A DNA stretch of 64,000 bases from Pirellula sp. (GCA_013822725.1 PNKX01000008.1:124001-188000); one strand, 5' to 3'. Positions 1 through 9,884 are shown, counted from the stretch's first letter. Numbers and translations: made by a program. The notes: generated from the sequence alone by a model not told the origin.

Positions 1-469
1 GCGGCGGTCCGGCCAGGGCGCGACCATTTGCCATGTCAAAGTGCCCCTTGTGACAAGGGCACAGCAGCTGGCCCTCCTTGAACGAGGGTGTTACGGCACA
101 GGCGAGGTGCGTGCATTTCTGACTGTAGGCGAGGAACTTAGTCTCGTCGATCCGCAGCAGCAGGCATGGCTCGGACTCGATCGGGTAGCTGAAGACGAGC
201 GCCTCGCCGACGCTGAGTCGTTCGAGGTCGGCGATTTTCACGATCGGTGGCTCACCGCGTCGCTTCCGTCGCCAGTTCTGGTAGGCGATCGAGCACTGGC
301 CCACGACGAAGGCGAAGCTGGTGAGACAAAGAAACTTTGTAAAGTCTCGCCGCGCAACGTAATGGTCCTGTGGCCAGTCGATAGGAAAATCACGCCGCCA
401 CCGAGGCTGTTGGTCGTCAGATCGCCGGTCCGGGGGGACGGTGTGCAGTTCTGGGTCAGAGTCAATCAT
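1..469 (-). CDS. Rieske [2Fe-2S] protein, 3' end outside the window
   Basis: Reading from the ATG at 467-469, the protein has both Rieske cluster-binding boxes, CTHLAC and CPCHKGHFD, near residues 115-145. A hydrophobic stretch at about residues 47-59 (FLCLTSFAFVVGQ) could be a membrane anchor. An in-frame stop just upstream fixes the start. It begins 15 nt after the stop of the four-cluster ferredoxin gene and is the last visible gene of that operon, so it probably carries electrons between a quinol or cytochrome partner and the molybdenum enzyme. The C-terminus runs off the left edge of the window. The family call is firm; the partner is inferred from gene order. Confidence 0.85.
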   Translation of the reverse strand, partial: MIDSDPELHTVPPDRRSDDQQPRWRRDFPIDWPQDHYVARRDFTKFLCLTSFAFVVGQCSIAYQNWRRKRRGEPPIVKIADLERLSVGEALVFSYPIESEPCLLLRIDETKFLAYSQKCTHLACAVTPSFKEGQLLCPCHKGHFDMANGRALAGPP

Positions 470-484
470 CGCGCATCATCCCCA

Positions 485-1111
485 TCAAAAGTCTGTAAGG
501 ATGTTGAGGAACATATCTTGTCCCGTGGGATGTTCTTCGAGGGCCGCCGCGACGTCGATGTAGGCAGGAGTTCTTGCCTTGGGCGCCATCATGTGAACTT
601 TGGTGTTAATCACCTGCCGGCCAAAATGAAACTGATTCACGGGAGTCGCCGTCTTGCGGAGCGATTCAACCTCTTCATGCGTACCAAAATACAGCGCCCC
701 GCTGGGGCAAACGGTCGCGCACATGGGCTTCTTGCCGGCCGACGTCCGGTCGTAGCACATGTCGCATTTCATCATCAGCTCGAATTCGGTCTTCATCTTC
801 GGGACGCCGAAGGGGCACGCCAGCACGCAGTTGTTGCAGGCGATGCACCGCGGCTTGCGTGCCGTTTGCACCACGCCGTCGGCCGTCCGCTTGATCGCAT
901 CGGCGGGGCATACTTCGGCGCAGGTCGGACTGTCGCAATGCATGCAGACGACCGGCACCGTCTGCGGCGTCAGCTCGCGGTCAATGTATTCCAGATGGAT
1001 CATTGAGTGCCCGCGGTGCGTGTCGCATTCGCTGCACGCATGAACGCAGGCCTGGCAGCCAATGCAGCGGCCAGGATCGATGAAGAACTCACGGTTTTCG
1101 GAAGCGAACAT
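485..1111 (-). CDS. Four-cluster 4Fe-4S ferredoxin-type electron-transfer subunit
   Basis: This 208-residue protein belongs to the DmsB/NrfC/HycB-type iron-sulfur subunits. Four cysteine groups are visible: [11 protein letters not shown] near residue 16, [26 protein letters not shown], and CDMCYDR followed by CATVCP. These are the usual ligands for four [4Fe-4S] clusters. No signal peptide is seen, so it should sit in the cytoplasm beside the catalytic subunit. It lies 15 nt downstream of the molybdopterin oxidoreductase gene and 15 nt upstream of the Rieske gene, so it is probably the electron wire of the same complex. Confidence 0.9.
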   Translation of the reverse strand: MFASENREFFIDPGRCIGCQACVHACSECDTHRGHSMIHLEYIDRELTPQTVPVVCMHCDSPTCAEVCPADAIKRTADGVVQTARKPRCIACNNCVLACPFGVPKMKTEFELMMKCDMCYDRTSAGKKPMCATVCPSGALYFGTHEEVESLRKTATPVNQFHFGRQVINTKVHMMAPKARTPAYIDVAAALEEHPTGQDMFLNILTDF

Positions 1112-1126
1112 GGATTCTTGAACGTC

Positions 1127-3373
1127 CTACTGTTGGGGCTCAAGTTGCCGGGCGTACTCGGGCGCCTCTGCGGCTTTGAATACGCGGACAGCGCAGATCT
1201 TGTACTCGGGAATTTTTGAGATCGGGTCTTGCGCCGCAATCGTCACTTGATTGATGCTCTTTAGTCCGGACCAGTGGTAGGGAACAAACACTGTGTCGGG
1301 TCGAATGGTTTTGACAACCTCGGCGCGGACCGTGCACGATCCTCGGCGCGACTCGACCGTCGTCCAGTCTTGGTCCTGAATGCCCAGCTTCGCCGCCAGT
1401 TGGGGATGCAGTTCGACGCGCGGCTCGGGATACTGATCGACCAGCGGGCCAATACGCCGCGTTTGGGTCCCGGAGAGAAAATGGCTGACGACGCGCCCCG
1501 TCGTGAGCATGATCGGATACTCGGAATCGACGTCTTCGGCGGGCGGCGAATACGTCGCCACGTTGAATCGCGCTTTTCCGTCGGCAAAGTAAAACGGCCC
1601 GCTCCCGTTGGCGACCGGGTTCCACGTGCCCGGCTCGAACAACCGCGGGGTTCCGGGATGATCTTCGGTGGGACACGGCCAGAAGACGCCCATTTCGCGC
1701 TCCACGCGGTCGTAGGTAATCCCCGCATAGTCGGCGACGCCGCCGGCGGACGCCCGCCGTAGTTCTTCGAAAATCTCACGAGGGCCGCCGAAAGTGAAAC
1801 CGCGCTCTCGGCCCAGCGCCCTAGCGAGGTCTTGAATAATCCGCCAGTCTTGCCGCGCCTCGCCGGGCGGATCGATGCACTTATTGATCTTGATCACACG
1901 GCCTTCGGCGCTCGTGACCAATCCCTCATCCTCTTCTTGCAGCGACCCAGGCAGCACCACGTCGGCGTGCCGCGCGCTTTCGTTGAGGAAAAAATCGATA
2001 GCCACGTAGAAGTCGAGCTTGTCGAGCATCCGGCCAATGAAATTGTTATCCGGAAGCGAGACCTTGGGATTGAAGCAGATGCTCAGCAGCCCGCGGACCT
2101 CGCCGCGATCAATCTTGCGAAAGATCTCGTAGGCGTCGACCCCCTTGCCCGGCAGTTCGTCGGGCGAGATGCCCCACACCCCCGCCACGTGGGCGCGATG
2201 CTCCGGGTTGTCGATGTCGCGCGATCCAGGCAATTGATCGCACTTCTGCCCATGTTCGCGGCCGCCCTGGCCGTTCGCCTGACCGGTGATGGTGGCGTAG
2301 CCACACCCGGCTCGCCCAATCCGGCCACTTGCTAGGACCAGATTGATTGCACCCAGGACGTTTTGAACGCCGTGAGAATGATGCTCGATGCCGCGGGCGT
2401 GCAACAGGAAGCTGGTTTTGGCTGGCCCCCACATCTCGGCGGCCTGGCGGATCGCCCGCTCCGTGATGCCCGTGACCTCTGCCGTCCGCTGCGGCGTCCA
2501 AGGTTTAACGTGCTCGGCCACTTTGTCAAAACCGACGGTGTGCTGTTCGATGAACTCATGGTCAAGCCAGTCGTGCTCGATCATCAAATGGAGAATGCCG
2601 TTGAACAACGCGGCGTCACGGCCAGGCTTAACCGGTAAGAACAGATCGCATGTTCGCGCGATGGGGGTGATACGAGGATCAATGACGATGACCTTGGCAC
2701 CTTGCTCGCGAGCCTGCCAGACGTAGTTCGTCGTAATGGGCGCGCACTCGGCGACGTTTGCCCCGGCGATGACAATCACCTCGGCGAGGGGAATGTCGGA
2801 CCAAGGGTTGGCGGAGCGATCGATGCCGAAGGACTTCTTATTGCCGGCGCCCGCGCTCACCATGCAAAGCCGGCCGTTGTAGTCGATGTTCGCCGTGCGG
2901 AGGCACATTCGTGCGAACTTGCCCATCAGATACGTTTTCTCGGTGGTAAGACTCGCGCCACTGAGAAGGGCGAACGCATCGCGGCCATGCGTCGTCTGAA
3001 TGCGCTCGATCTCGCCGGCGACGCGCGCAATCGCCGCCTGATAGCCAAGTTGGCGAAATCCACCGGGGGCCGCCGAGTCGCGTTCGTAGGCGGTTACAAG
3101 ACGGTCGGGATGAGCGCCCTGGAGGTAGCGGCGGATTCCCTTCGGGCAGAGCATGCCTTTGTTAAACGGGAATTCCTCCCATGGCTCAAAGCCGACGACG
3201 GCATTGTCCTTCACCTTGAGTTGAATGCCACATTGTTGACCACAGAAGCAGCAATGAGTTTTGACAAGCTTGTCGGGCTCGCCAGTGGTATCTAAGCGCG
3301 CACCGGAAGGATAACTACGGTTCGGACCGAAGCGATGAATCGTCTCTTGAATCGTGCCTGGTTCAATCGCCAT
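1127..3373 (-). CDS. Molybdopterin oxidoreductase, assimilatory nitrate reductase (NarB/NasC)-like
   Basis: This is a 748-residue MopB-family catalytic subunit. Residues about 41-76 carry the N-terminal [4Fe-4S] motif (C-x2-C-x3-C-x27-C, starting CCFCGQQC). A Cys in RLCM near residue 170 is at the molybdenum-ligand position, as in NarB/NasC nitrate reductases. Later blocks ([33 protein letters not shown]) fit the family. The ATG at 3371-3373 is chosen because the ORF upstream of it overlaps the preceding gene and is low in family resemblance. No Tat signal is seen, so it is predicted cytoplasmic. Nearby NO reductase and NO dioxygenase genes support a nitrate or nitrite role. Formate dehydrogenase-like activity is the main alternative. 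Confidence 0.82.
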   Translation of the reverse strand: MAIEPGTIQETIHRFGPNRSYPSGARLDTTGEPDKLVKTHCCFCGQQCGIQLKVKDNAVVGFEPWEEFPFNKGMLCPKGIRRYLQGAHPDRLVTAYERDSAAPGGFRQLGYQAAIARVAGEIERIQTTHGRDAFALLSGASLTTEKTYLMGKFARMCLRTANIDYNGRLCMVSAGAGNKKSFGIDRSANPWSDIPLAEVIVIAGANVAECAPITTNYVWQAREQGAKVIVIDPRITPIARTCDLFLPVKPGRDAALFNGILHLMIEHDWLDHEFIEQHTVGFDKVAEHVKPWTPQRTAEVTGITERAIRQAAEMWGPAKTSFLLHARGIEHHSHGVQNVLGAINLVLASGRIGRAGCGYATITGQANGQGGREHGQKCDQLPGSRDIDNPEHRAHVAGVWGISPDELPGKGVDAYEIFRKIDRGEVRGLLSICFNPKVSLPDNNFIGRMLDKLDFYVAIDFFLNESARHADVVLPGSLQEEDEGLVTSAEGRVIKINKCIDPPGEARQDWRIIQDLARALGRERGFTFGGPREIFEELRRASAGGVADYAGITYDRVEREMGVFWPCPTEDHPGTPRLFEPGTWNPVANGSGPFYFADGKARFNVATYSPPAEDVDSEYPIMLTTGRVVSHFLSGTQTRRIGPLVDQYPEPRVELHPQLAAKLGIQDQDWTTVESRRGSCTVRAEVVKTIRPDTVFVPYHWSGLKSINQVTIAAQDPISKIPEYKICAVRVFKAAEAPEYARQLEPQQ

Positions 3374-3387
3374 GCTTTTGCCCCAGC

Positions 3388-4488
3388 CTATTCCGAAAGA
3401 GTATGATTCTGCCACGAACCGACGATCGCCATTTCGTGTTGCAGTTGCTCGCCGCCGCGAACGCCCGTCCAGAGATTGGCCTGAGCAATCGCTAGCAGCG
3501 CCCGGCGACAACGTGGGCAGATCCACTGGTAATGCTCTACGCCTTCGTTGGCCAACTCGTAGCGATAGCCCAATTGCTCTTCGACTTCGATCAGGTCCTC
3601 CACGTGCATCCGTGAGGCAAACTCTTCGCCGCAGCGGCGACACGCGGCCTGCTCCGAGCGTGCGCCAATCTCCTTATAGAAGCTGACGCCCAGTTGCGCC
3701 GGCCGCTGAAAGATGTGGAAAAACTTCCCGAATGGCAGCCACAAGAGCGTGAGAATCACCGTAATGGCATGCAGAATGGCGATGAAGTCGTAACCATATC
3801 CGCGCATCCAGGTGTAGCTCGCCGTGAGCATCAGCCCGGTGACGCTAATGGCGAACAACGCGATGAGCGGAAGGTAGTCTTCGCCAAACTGCTGCAACGC
3901 GGCGGCGCCATGATCTGTCATGCGGCGTTTCATCGCGAGCATGACTCCCGCAATCACCAGGAACGACGCCCACACCAAGCCATGGAAAACGATAAAGCCG
4001 ATCCATGAATGAATCGGAAACGCGAGCGTTGGAAAGCCGAACACATAGGCGCGATACGACTGAAGATCTCCCGGAACAGTCTCGAAGTGGACCCAGCCAA
4101 AGACCAAGGGAAATGTAATGGCTGCGGCAATTACGCAGCCCCACATTAACAACCAGTGCGCTGCTCCACGCAGCTTTCCGCGCCGCCAGATAAACGCGTT
4201 GAGTGCAAACATCACTCCGACACGACGCGCGAGCTGAAGCAGATTGAGGCCCAAGTGACGCGGCTGCAAAAAGAGCTGCCAGCCGCGGACCCAGTATCGC
4301 CAAGTTGGCGGGCGCTGGAGCCACACGGCGTACCGATACGCGATACCGAAGGCGGCGAACAACGTGGCAAAGGTATAGCCCACGAGCGCTGCGTCGAAAT
4401 GCGCTAAGTTACGCGATCCGACGACAATCAACAGCGCCAACGCGGACGTGACCGCGACGCCCCAAAGTACTGCGCGTGTCCGCTCCAT
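3388..4488 (-). CDS. Membrane cytochrome-b-like subunit with C-terminal zinc-ribbon-like cysteines
   Basis: This 366-residue protein has about six hydrophobic segments, several with histidines suited to heme b, for example around [14 protein letters not shown] and [16 protein letters not shown]. It resembles the NarI/HdrE-type quinol-oxidising cytochromes. The C-terminal third is soluble and carries two cysteine pairs ([16 protein letters not shown]), which suggests a zinc or iron knuckle. An ATG at 4486-4488 follows GAGG. It is the first gene of the operon, 14 nt before the catalytic gene, and probably links the complex to the quinone pool. The family is recognised only in general terms. Confidence 0.7.
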   Translation of the reverse strand: MERTRAVLWGVAVTSALALLIVVGSRNLAHFDAALVGYTFATLFAAFGIAYRYAVWLQRPPTWRYWVRGWQLFLQPRHLGLNLLQLARRVGVMFALNAFIWRRGKLRGAAHWLLMWGCVIAAAITFPLVFGWVHFETVPGDLQSYRAYVFGFPTLAFPIHSWIGFIVFHGLVWASFLVIAGVMLAMKRRMTDHGAAALQQFGEDYLPLIALFAISVTGLMLTASYTWMRGYGYDFIAILHAITVILTLLWLPFGKFFHIFQRPAQLGVSFYKEIGARSEQAACRRCGEEFASRMHVEDLIEVEEQLGYRYELANEGVEHYQWICPRCRRALLAIAQANLWTGVRGGEQLQHEMAIVGSWQNHTLSE

Positions 4489-4567
4489 CAATCCTCGCTT
4501 CCGTCAACACGAGAGAGCGCAAGCTGGCCACCTAATGCTGAATAAGAACTCAGTTCTGCAAATCAAC

Positions 4568-4903
4568 CTAGCTCTTGACAACCCCCGGTTTCAATAGCAA
4601 TAGAAGCATCACGACGGGCGTCTTGGCGTGAATGCTATGCGGCATGTGCGGCGGCATGTGGACCCAGCATCCTGGAGCGGCCGCAATCTTATCGGAACCA
4701 AGCGTCACGTCCGCATCACCGGACAGAAAATGCATGATCGCCGGCATGGCCGCCGTATGCTCGGAAAGCTCCTGGCCGGCGGCGAAGCCGAAGAGGACGG
4801 CCTTGAGATGCTCGTCCTGGTGAATCGTCCGGCTGAGCGTGCCGTCCACGGGCGGCTCGATTTCGCGCGCGAGGTCGGCAATAACCTGAAAGGCTTTTTC
4901 CAT
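4568..4903 (-). CDS. Small single-domain cupin
   Basis: This 111-residue protein has a cupin beta-barrel pattern: an E-x-S-E-H segment (GQELSEHTA), a middle GDADVTLG turn, and a second box with histidines (HMPPHMPHSIHA). These residues usually bind a metal ion. It is the last gene of the Rrf2-methyltransferase-cupin operon, 12 nt after the methyltransferase. It is one of four single-domain or partly cupin proteins in the first 15 kb, all near respiratory or NO genes. The substrate is unknown; a regulatory or NO/metal-sensing role is only inferred from context. Confidence 0.8.
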   Translation of the reverse strand: MEKAFQVIADLAREIEPPVDGTLSRTIHQDEHLKAVLFGFAAGQELSEHTAAMPAIMHFLSGDADVTLGSDKIAAAPGCWVHMPPHMPHSIHAKTPVVMLLLLLKPGVVKS

Positions 4904-4915
4904 GGATCAGTTCCC

Positions 4916-5728
4916 TCAAACGTGGGTCGGCGGCTTAACGGCAACGATTGCGACGGCCGCCAGATGCTGCTTGTATTTTCGAAAGACTCGTCGCATTGTC
5001 AGGACGCGACGCCTCGCGGCCTGGTGCCGGACGACGCTAAAGATGAAACGAATGGCGTGGAATAACCCTTCGTCCCGCAACAATCGTCGCGGCTCCAGCA
5101 GATGCATCGGAGCCGTCTCGACGGCCGTGACGACGAGGCCTGCCGACTCTAGGAGCTGGCGCCACTCCATTGATGTGAGCGGCCGGACCCCGACGTTAAT
5201 CTCGTCCGAGAGATCGTTGGCAATGGCCTCCCGAATCTTTCCCGGCACATCGTCGGGCAGCAGGCACAGTTCGTGAATGCCGTAACGCCCCCCGGGACGG
5301 AGCAGGCGTACGGCTTCGGCGACAATGCGAGCTTTCGCGGCGGGCAGTTGCATTGACAACATCGCCTCTCCGTAGACAATGCTGGCGGACCCATCGGCCA
5401 GGCCAGTCTGCTCAGCCGTTCCCAAGGCGCACCGCTGGTCCGGGCCCGAGAGAATTTGAGTGACGGTTCTTGCCGCCTCGGGATCGCGCTCTATGGCGGT
5501 ATAGGAAAGCGGATGTCGAGCAAGCGTTTCCCGTGCAGTTTCGCCCAGCCCTGGTGCAAACTCGACGACGTCGTCCGTAGAATCGATCGCCAGCGAGGCT
5601 AGCAAGCGTTGCGTCAATTCGCGACCGCCCGGGCGCAGGACGCGTTTGCCCATGCAGGCCAACAGCCAATGCCCGGGCATCTTTTCCATCGGTGAATCGT
5701 GCGTCTTAAATAGCAGTGCTTGAGCCAT
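4916..5728 (-). CDS. Class I SAM-dependent methyltransferase
   Basis: This 270-residue protein has a Rossmann-type SAM fold: a glycine-rich motif I region (VVEFAPGLGETA, about residues 55-66), an acidic residue after strand 2 (YTAIERD) and a later LLRPGGRYGIHE block typical of UbiE/COQ5-like and related small-molecule methyltransferases. It lies 13 nt downstream of the Rrf2 regulator gene, so both probably share one promoter. The substrate cannot be read from the sequence. Methyltransferases of this type do occur beside NO-responsive regulators, but a direct role in NO defence is inference. Confidence 0.8.
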   Translation of the reverse strand: MAQALLFKTHDSPMEKMPGHWLLACMGKRVLRPGGRELTQRLLASLAIDSTDDVVEFAPGLGETARETLARHPLSYTAIERDPEAARTVTQILSGPDQRCALGTAEQTGLADGSASIVYGEAMLSMQLPAAKARIVAEAVRLLRPGGRYGIHELCLLPDDVPGKIREAIANDLSDEINVGVRPLTSMEWRQLLESAGLVVTAVETAPMHLLEPRRLLRDEGLFHAIRFIFSVVRHQAARRRVLTMRRVFRKYKQHLAAVAIVAVKPPTHV

Positions 5729-5741
5729 TATTTCTTACTCC

Positions 5742-6194
5742 CTACCGCGAGCGACTTGCAGCTCGCGTTGATCGAGCCACGTCGCACAATGGAATGATCG
5801 TGCTTGTTGAGTTAAGAAGCTCCGCCACCGTGACGCGACCGAACGCTTTTTCGATTTCGGCGTACACGCGGTCAAGCTCCTTGTGCAGCGGGCAGAGCCG
5901 CGTGTGCGAAGGCAGACCGAGCGGGCAGTGGCGAATACGTTCCAGCGGCGCGACCGTATTCACCACGGCGAGAATGGTGAGCTCCTCGGGCGGCACGCAC
6001 AGCGAGTAGCCGCCGCCGGGGCCGGATTGCGATTCGACCAGTCCTCCCTGGACCATTGCCTGCAACACTTTGTGGAGATAACGACGCGGGATTTTCGTTC
6101 GCTCCGCCAGCGGCCCGGCGGCCTCGCGATGACCGGGTCGTCCAGCTAGCCAGATGATCGCGCGCAACGCATATTCAGCAGTTTTGGGCAGCAT
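5742..6194 (-). CDS. Rrf2-family transcriptional regulator (NsrR-like by context)
   Basis: This 150-residue protein starts MLPKTAEYALRA, the classic Rrf2 winged-helix N-terminus, with recognition region IPRRYLHKVLQAM and the GGYSL wing. NsrR/IscR proteins bind an Fe-S cluster through three cysteines. Here only C90 and C101 are evident (HCPLGLPSHTRLCPLH), so cluster ligation may use a histidine or differ. It is divergent from the flavohemoglobin and NO reductase genes and heads an operon with a methyltransferase and a cupin. It is therefore probably the NO-responsive repressor of both transcription units. The ATG at 6192-6194 fits the family start better than the TTG one codon upstream. Confidence 0.88.
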   Translation of the reverse strand: MLPKTAEYALRAIIWLAGRPGHREAAGPLAERTKIPRRYLHKVLQAMVQGGLVESQSGPGGGYSLCVPPEELTILAVVNTVAPLERIRHCPLGLPSHTRLCPLHKELDRVYAEIEKAFGRVTVAELLNSTSTIIPLCDVARSTRAASRSR

Positions 6195-6219
6195 CAACGT
6201 TATCCTTGTCGCCGCTCTA

Positions 6220-6257
6220 ATTCTACACCTTGACGTATATGATTCAAGCCGTATATT
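6220..6257. promoter_or_regulatory. Overlapping divergent sigma-70-type promoters with a repeated CGTATAT box
   Basis: On the plus strand TTGACG (6230-6235) is followed after 16 nt by TATATT (6252-6257), pointing to the flavohemoglobin gene. On the minus strand TTGAAT (6247-6242) is followed after 16 nt by TAGAAT (6225-6220), pointing to the Rrf2 gene. CGTATAT occurs twice (6234-6240 and 6250-6256), 16 bp apart, inside the plus-strand promoter, where a repressor could bind and shut both directions. Confidence 0.6.
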
Positions 6258-6347
6258 TTGGCGATTAAGACAATCGCCTTCCGAGCAACCTCCGCGTCTT
6301 CATGATGCGATTGTCAATCTCAGCAAGCACCGCGTTCTGAGGATAAG

Positions 6348-7622
6348 ATGCTTTCTCCCCAAACAATTGCAATCGTCAAAGCAACTGCTCCAGTCGTTGC
6401 CGAGCACGCCGAAACCATCACTCGGCGTTTTTATAATTTGATGTTCGCCGGGAATCCTGAAGTGCAGGCGTACTTCAATCCCGCGCACCAACATTCAGGC
6501 GGCCAACAGCGAGCCCTGGCAGGAGCGATCTGCGCGTACGCGGCCAATATTGATAACTTGGACGCGTTGGGGATGGCCGTCGAGCTGATCGCCCAGAAGC
6601 ACTGTTCGCTTGGCATCCAACCGGAGCACTATCCGATTGTTGGTAAGCATCTCTTGGCAGCCATCAAAGATGTGTTGGGCGACGGCGCCACCGACGAGAT
6701 TGTCGCTGCTTGGGCAGAGGCGTATGGCTTCCTGGCCGAGATCTTCATTGGCCGCGAGGAGCAAATCTACGCCGCTCAACTCACGGTTCGAGGAGGATGG
6801 AATGGCTATCGCCGGTTTGTGGTCGAGCGCAAAGTCGCTGAGAATCCCATCGTTACTTCATTTTATCTCGTCCCCGAGGACGGCGGCACGCTCGCCACGT
6901 TCAAGCCAGGCCAGTACATCACGGTAAAGATCAATCATCCGAGAACGCCGACGTCGCCACGAAACTACAGCCTGTCTGATCGGCCCGATACGGGACATTA
7001 CCGCATCAGCGTCAAGCGAGAAACTGGCTCGACGGCGAACACTCCCGGCGGACTGATCTCGAACTACCTTCACGACGAAATAGTTGAGGGCAACATTCTG
7101 GACATCGGTCCGCCGTGCGGAGAATTTTTCCTCGATCCCGCAGAGGTGGGCGAGCGACCGATCGTGCTCCTTTCCGGCGGCATCGGCGTCACGCCCGTGA
7201 TGGCCATGCTCAAAAGTATCGCCCACCGCGAAGTTGTGACGTCCGTCCACTTTATCCATGCGGCTCGCAATAGCCAATGTCACGCGCTGGCCGATGAGGT
7301 GCGCTGCATCGCCGCGGAGCGCCCCAACATTTACTCTCATTTCCGGTACGACGCGCCCCTGCCGCAAGACCTCGAACAGCACTGCTGCGACAGCGTCGGA
7401 CTAGTCGATCTGGCCTTACTGCAACAGATCCTGCCCTGCAACGACGCGGAATTTTACTTCTGCGGCCCCAAGCCCTTTATGACGGGGATCTATCGTGATC
7501 TGCTGGAATGGGGCGTCGCCGAGCGTCGGATCCATTTCGAGTTCTTCGGGCCCAAGCAGGAACTTGTCGACGACGCGGCCGCTCACCACGGCAGGCTGAT
7601 GCGCGATAAGAAGGCGACCTAG
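6348..7622 (+). CDS. hmp: Flavohemoglobin, nitric oxide dioxygenase
   Basis: This 424-residue protein has the standard Hmp layout: globin domain (about 1-140) with the proximal-histidine segment KHCSLGIQPEHYPIVG, FAD domain with PRNYSLSD, and NAD(P)H domain with GGIGVTPVMAML and YFCGPKPFM near the end. Hmp converts NO and O2 to nitrate using NAD(P)H in the cytoplasm. GAGGATAAG precedes the ATG. It is divergent from an Rrf2 regulator and followed by an NO reductase gene 39 nt downstream, a clear NO-detoxification arrangement. Length and domain order are normal. Confidence 0.95.
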   Translation: MLSPQTIAIVKATAPVVAEHAETITRRFYNLMFAGNPEVQAYFNPAHQHSGGQQRALAGAICAYAANIDNLDALGMAVELIAQKHCSLGIQPEHYPIVGKHLLAAIKDVLGDGATDEIVAAWAEAYGFLAEIFIGREEQIYAAQLTVRGGWNGYRRFVVERKVAENPIVTSFYLVPEDGGTLATFKPGQYITVKINHPRTPTSPRNYSLSDRPDTGHYRISVKRETGSTANTPGGLISNYLHDEIVEGNILDIGPPCGEFFLDPAEVGERPIVLLSGGIGVTPVMAMLKSIAHREVVTSVHFIHAARNSQCHALADEVRCIAAERPNIYSHFRYDAPLPQDLEQHCCDSVGLVDLALLQQILPCNDAEFYFCGPKPFMTGIYRDLLEWGVAERRIHFEFFGPKQELVDDAAAHHGRLMRDKKAT

Positions 7623-7661
7623 TCTTAACCGACCGATCATTTCCCAAGGATGAGGATTGCC

Positions 7662-9884
7662 ATGAAGCGGCTTTGGCTCTTATTTGCCGGCGTACTCATT
7701 ATCTCGTTCAGCGTGCTTGGCTGGATCGGAAGTCGAATCTATCAAGAGGCGCCTCCTATCGCCGACACGGTCGTGACAACCGCTGGCGAGACGGTTGTCG
7801 CTTCGGGTGAAATCGAGGCCGGACAGAATGTTTGGCAATCGCTGGGGGGCATGCAGGTGGGCTCAATCTGGGGCCACGGAAGCTATGTGGCTCCCGACTG
7901 GACCGCCGACTGGCTGCATCGCGAAGCGGTCTTCATTCTCAACCGCTGGTCGAACGCCGAGTTCCAGGCGGACTTCGAGAATCTCAGCGTCGAACAACAA
8001 TCGCAACTGAGCGGCCGGCTTACCAAGCTGCTGCGCGACAATACGTTCGATCCGATGAGTAGGACGATTACGATTGATCCGCTGCGCTCTGAGGCCTTTG
8101 CGGCCAACCTCGCCCATTACTCCGAAGTCTTTTCCAAGGGCGAGCCCAACTACGCGATCCCGGCCGGGGCAGTGACCGACGGGGCGCGGTTACGAGCATT
8201 GTCGGCGTTCTTTTTTTGGTCGTCCTGGGCCGCTTCCACCAACCGACCCGACTCCGACGTGAGCTACACGAATAACTGGCCGTACGAGCCCTTGGTCTCG
8301 AATCGCGCTACGGGCGACGCAGTCGTGTGGACTGGCGTGAGCATCATTATGCTTCTCGCGGGCATTTCCGCGATGGCTTGGTGGTACGCAACGCGCCGTT
8401 CCGAAAGCGAAGAAGCGGAGCCGCCCACCAGCGATCCGTTGGAACTTTGGGTCTCAACGCCGTCGCAGAAATCCACGGTGAAATACTTCTGGGTCGTCTC
8501 GGCCTTGATTCTCGTCCAGATGCTGCTCGGCGTAGTTGTCGCGCATTACGGCGTGGAGGGAGACGGCTTCTACGGCTTCCCGCTGTCGGAGTGGCTACCG
8601 TACAGCGTCGCCCGCACTTGGCACGTTCAGATCGGGCTGTTCTGGATCGCCACCGCGTGGCTGGCGGCCGGCCTGTTTATTGGTCCCTTGGTGAGTGAGC
8701 AGGAGCCGAAGGGGCAACGCTTGGGCGTCAACGTCCTATTCGGGGCGCTGTTGGTGATCGTCGTGGGCTCGTTGGCGGGCGAGTGGCTCAGCGTCCACAA
8801 CTACCTGACCGACGCCGTTTCGTTCTACTGGGGGCATCAAGGCTATGAGTACGTCGAGTTGGGCCGCGTCTGGCAGATTGGATTGCTGGTCGGACTATTG
8901 CTCTGGTTGTTTTTGATGGTTCGCGTACTGCTGCCCGCTCTGCGAAAGCAAGGCGAGCAAAAGCAATTGGTCGCGCTGTTGGCCGTTGCCTCGGCGGCCA
9001 TCGCGCTGTTTTACGGAGCCGGTCTCACATGGGGCCGACACACTAACCTCTCGATTGTCGAATACTGGCGCTGGTGGGTGGTCCATTTGTGGGTCGAAGG
9101 TTTTTTTGAAGTCTTCGCCACGACCGTGATCGCGTTTATTTTTATGCGGCTGAATCTGATTCGGCCTGGAATTGCGGCGGCAGCGGCGCTGCTTTCGGCA
9201 ACCATCTTCCTTGCCGGCGGCATCATCGGAACGTGCCATCATCTGTATTTCTCTGGCACTCCGCCCGTCGCGCTGGCGTGGGGCTCGGTCTTCAGCGCCT
9301 TGGAAGTGGTGCCGCTGGTTCTTGTCGGCTTCGACGCGACGGAGGATCTGAGGCGGTCGAGAACGTCACCATGGGTACTTCGCTACAAGTGGCCCATTTA
9401 CTTCTTCATCGCGGTGGCGTTCTGGAACATGGTTGGAGCCGGCTTGTTTGGCTTCATGATCAATCCACCCATCGCGCTGTACTACATGCAGGGGCTCAAT
9501 ACCACGCCGCTTCACGGGCATGCGGCGCTATTTGGCGTTTATGGAATGCTGGGGATTGGCCTGATGCTCCTGTGCCTTCGTGTACTCGTGCCCGGCGTCG
9601 AATGGAAGGACGGCCTACTGCGATTTTCGTTTTGGGCGCTGAACGGCGGCTTGATGGCGATGTGCGTGCTGAGCCTGCTGCCCGTGGGGCTGATGCAAAC
9701 GTGGGCTTCGGTAGATCATGGATACTGGTACGCGCGAAGCGCCGAGTTTCTGCAGTCGCCGCTGATGCAGAACCTACGTTGGATGCGCGTGCCAGGCGAC
9801 ACAGTGTTCTTCCTCGGCGCAGTTGCCCTGGTAATTTTCGTGGCGGGCCTGAAAACGGGACATTCATTTAGGAGATCGACTTAA
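7662..9884 (+). CDS. norZ: Quinol-dependent nitric oxide reductase, single-subunit (qNOR) type
   Basis: This 740-residue membrane protein is a NorZ/qNOR: one N-terminal membrane segment, a periplasmic region of about 200 residues replacing NorC, then a heme-copper-oxidase-like core of about 13 segments with conserved histidines (for example ARTWHVQIGLFWIATAW, VVHLWVEGFFEVFATT, TCHHLYFSG, TPLHGHAALFGVYG). It reduces 2 NO to N2O with quinol electrons. The ATG at 7662 is preferred because GAGG lies 6-7 nt upstream; an ATG 12 nt earlier is possible. It probably shares the hmp transcript and overlaps the following cupin start by one base. Confidence 0.94.
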   Translation: MKRLWLLFAGVLIISFSVLGWIGSRIYQEAPPIADTVVTTAGETVVASGEIEAGQNVWQSLGGMQVGSIWGHGSYVAPDWTADWLHREAVFILNRWSNAEFQADFENLSVEQQSQLSGRLTKLLRDNTFDPMSRTITIDPLRSEAFAANLAHYSEVFSKGEPNYAIPAGAVTDGARLRALSAFFFWSSWAASTNRPDSDVSYTNNWPYEPLVSNRATGDAVVWTGVSIIMLLAGISAMAWWYATRRSESEEAEPPTSDPLELWVSTPSQKSTVKYFWVVSALILVQMLLGVVVAHYGVEGDGFYGFPLSEWLPYSVARTWHVQIGLFWIATAWLAAGLFIGPLVSEQEPKGQRLGVNVLFGALLVIVVGSLAGEWLSVHNYLTDAVSFYWGHQGYEYVELGRVWQIGLLVGLLLWLFLMVRVLLPALRKQGEQKQLVALLAVASAAIALFYGAGLTWGRHTNLSIVEYWRWWVVHLWVEGFFEVFATTVIAFIFMRLNLIRPGIAAAAALLSATIFLAGGIIGTCHHLYFSGTPPVALAWGSVFSALEVVPLVLVGFDATEDLRRSRTSPWVLRYKWPIYFFIAVAFWNMVGAGLFGFMINPPIALYYMQGLNTTPLHGHAALFGVYGMLGIGLMLLCLRVLVPGVEWKDGLLRFSFWALNGGLMAMCVLSLLPVGLMQTWASVDHGYWYARSAEFLQSPLMQNLRWMRVPGDTVFFLGAVALVIFVAGLKTGHSFRRST

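Noticed and set aside
41..1006. Long open frame on the plus strand at the left edge
   Set aside because: It lies opposite the Rieske and four-cluster ferredoxin genes, whose cysteine motifs are unmistakable on the minus strand.
3374..3643. 90-residue N-terminal extension of the molybdopterin oxidoreductase
   Set aside because: It overlaps the upstream membrane protein gene, is arginine-rich and not family-like; the ATG at 3371-3373 is a better start.
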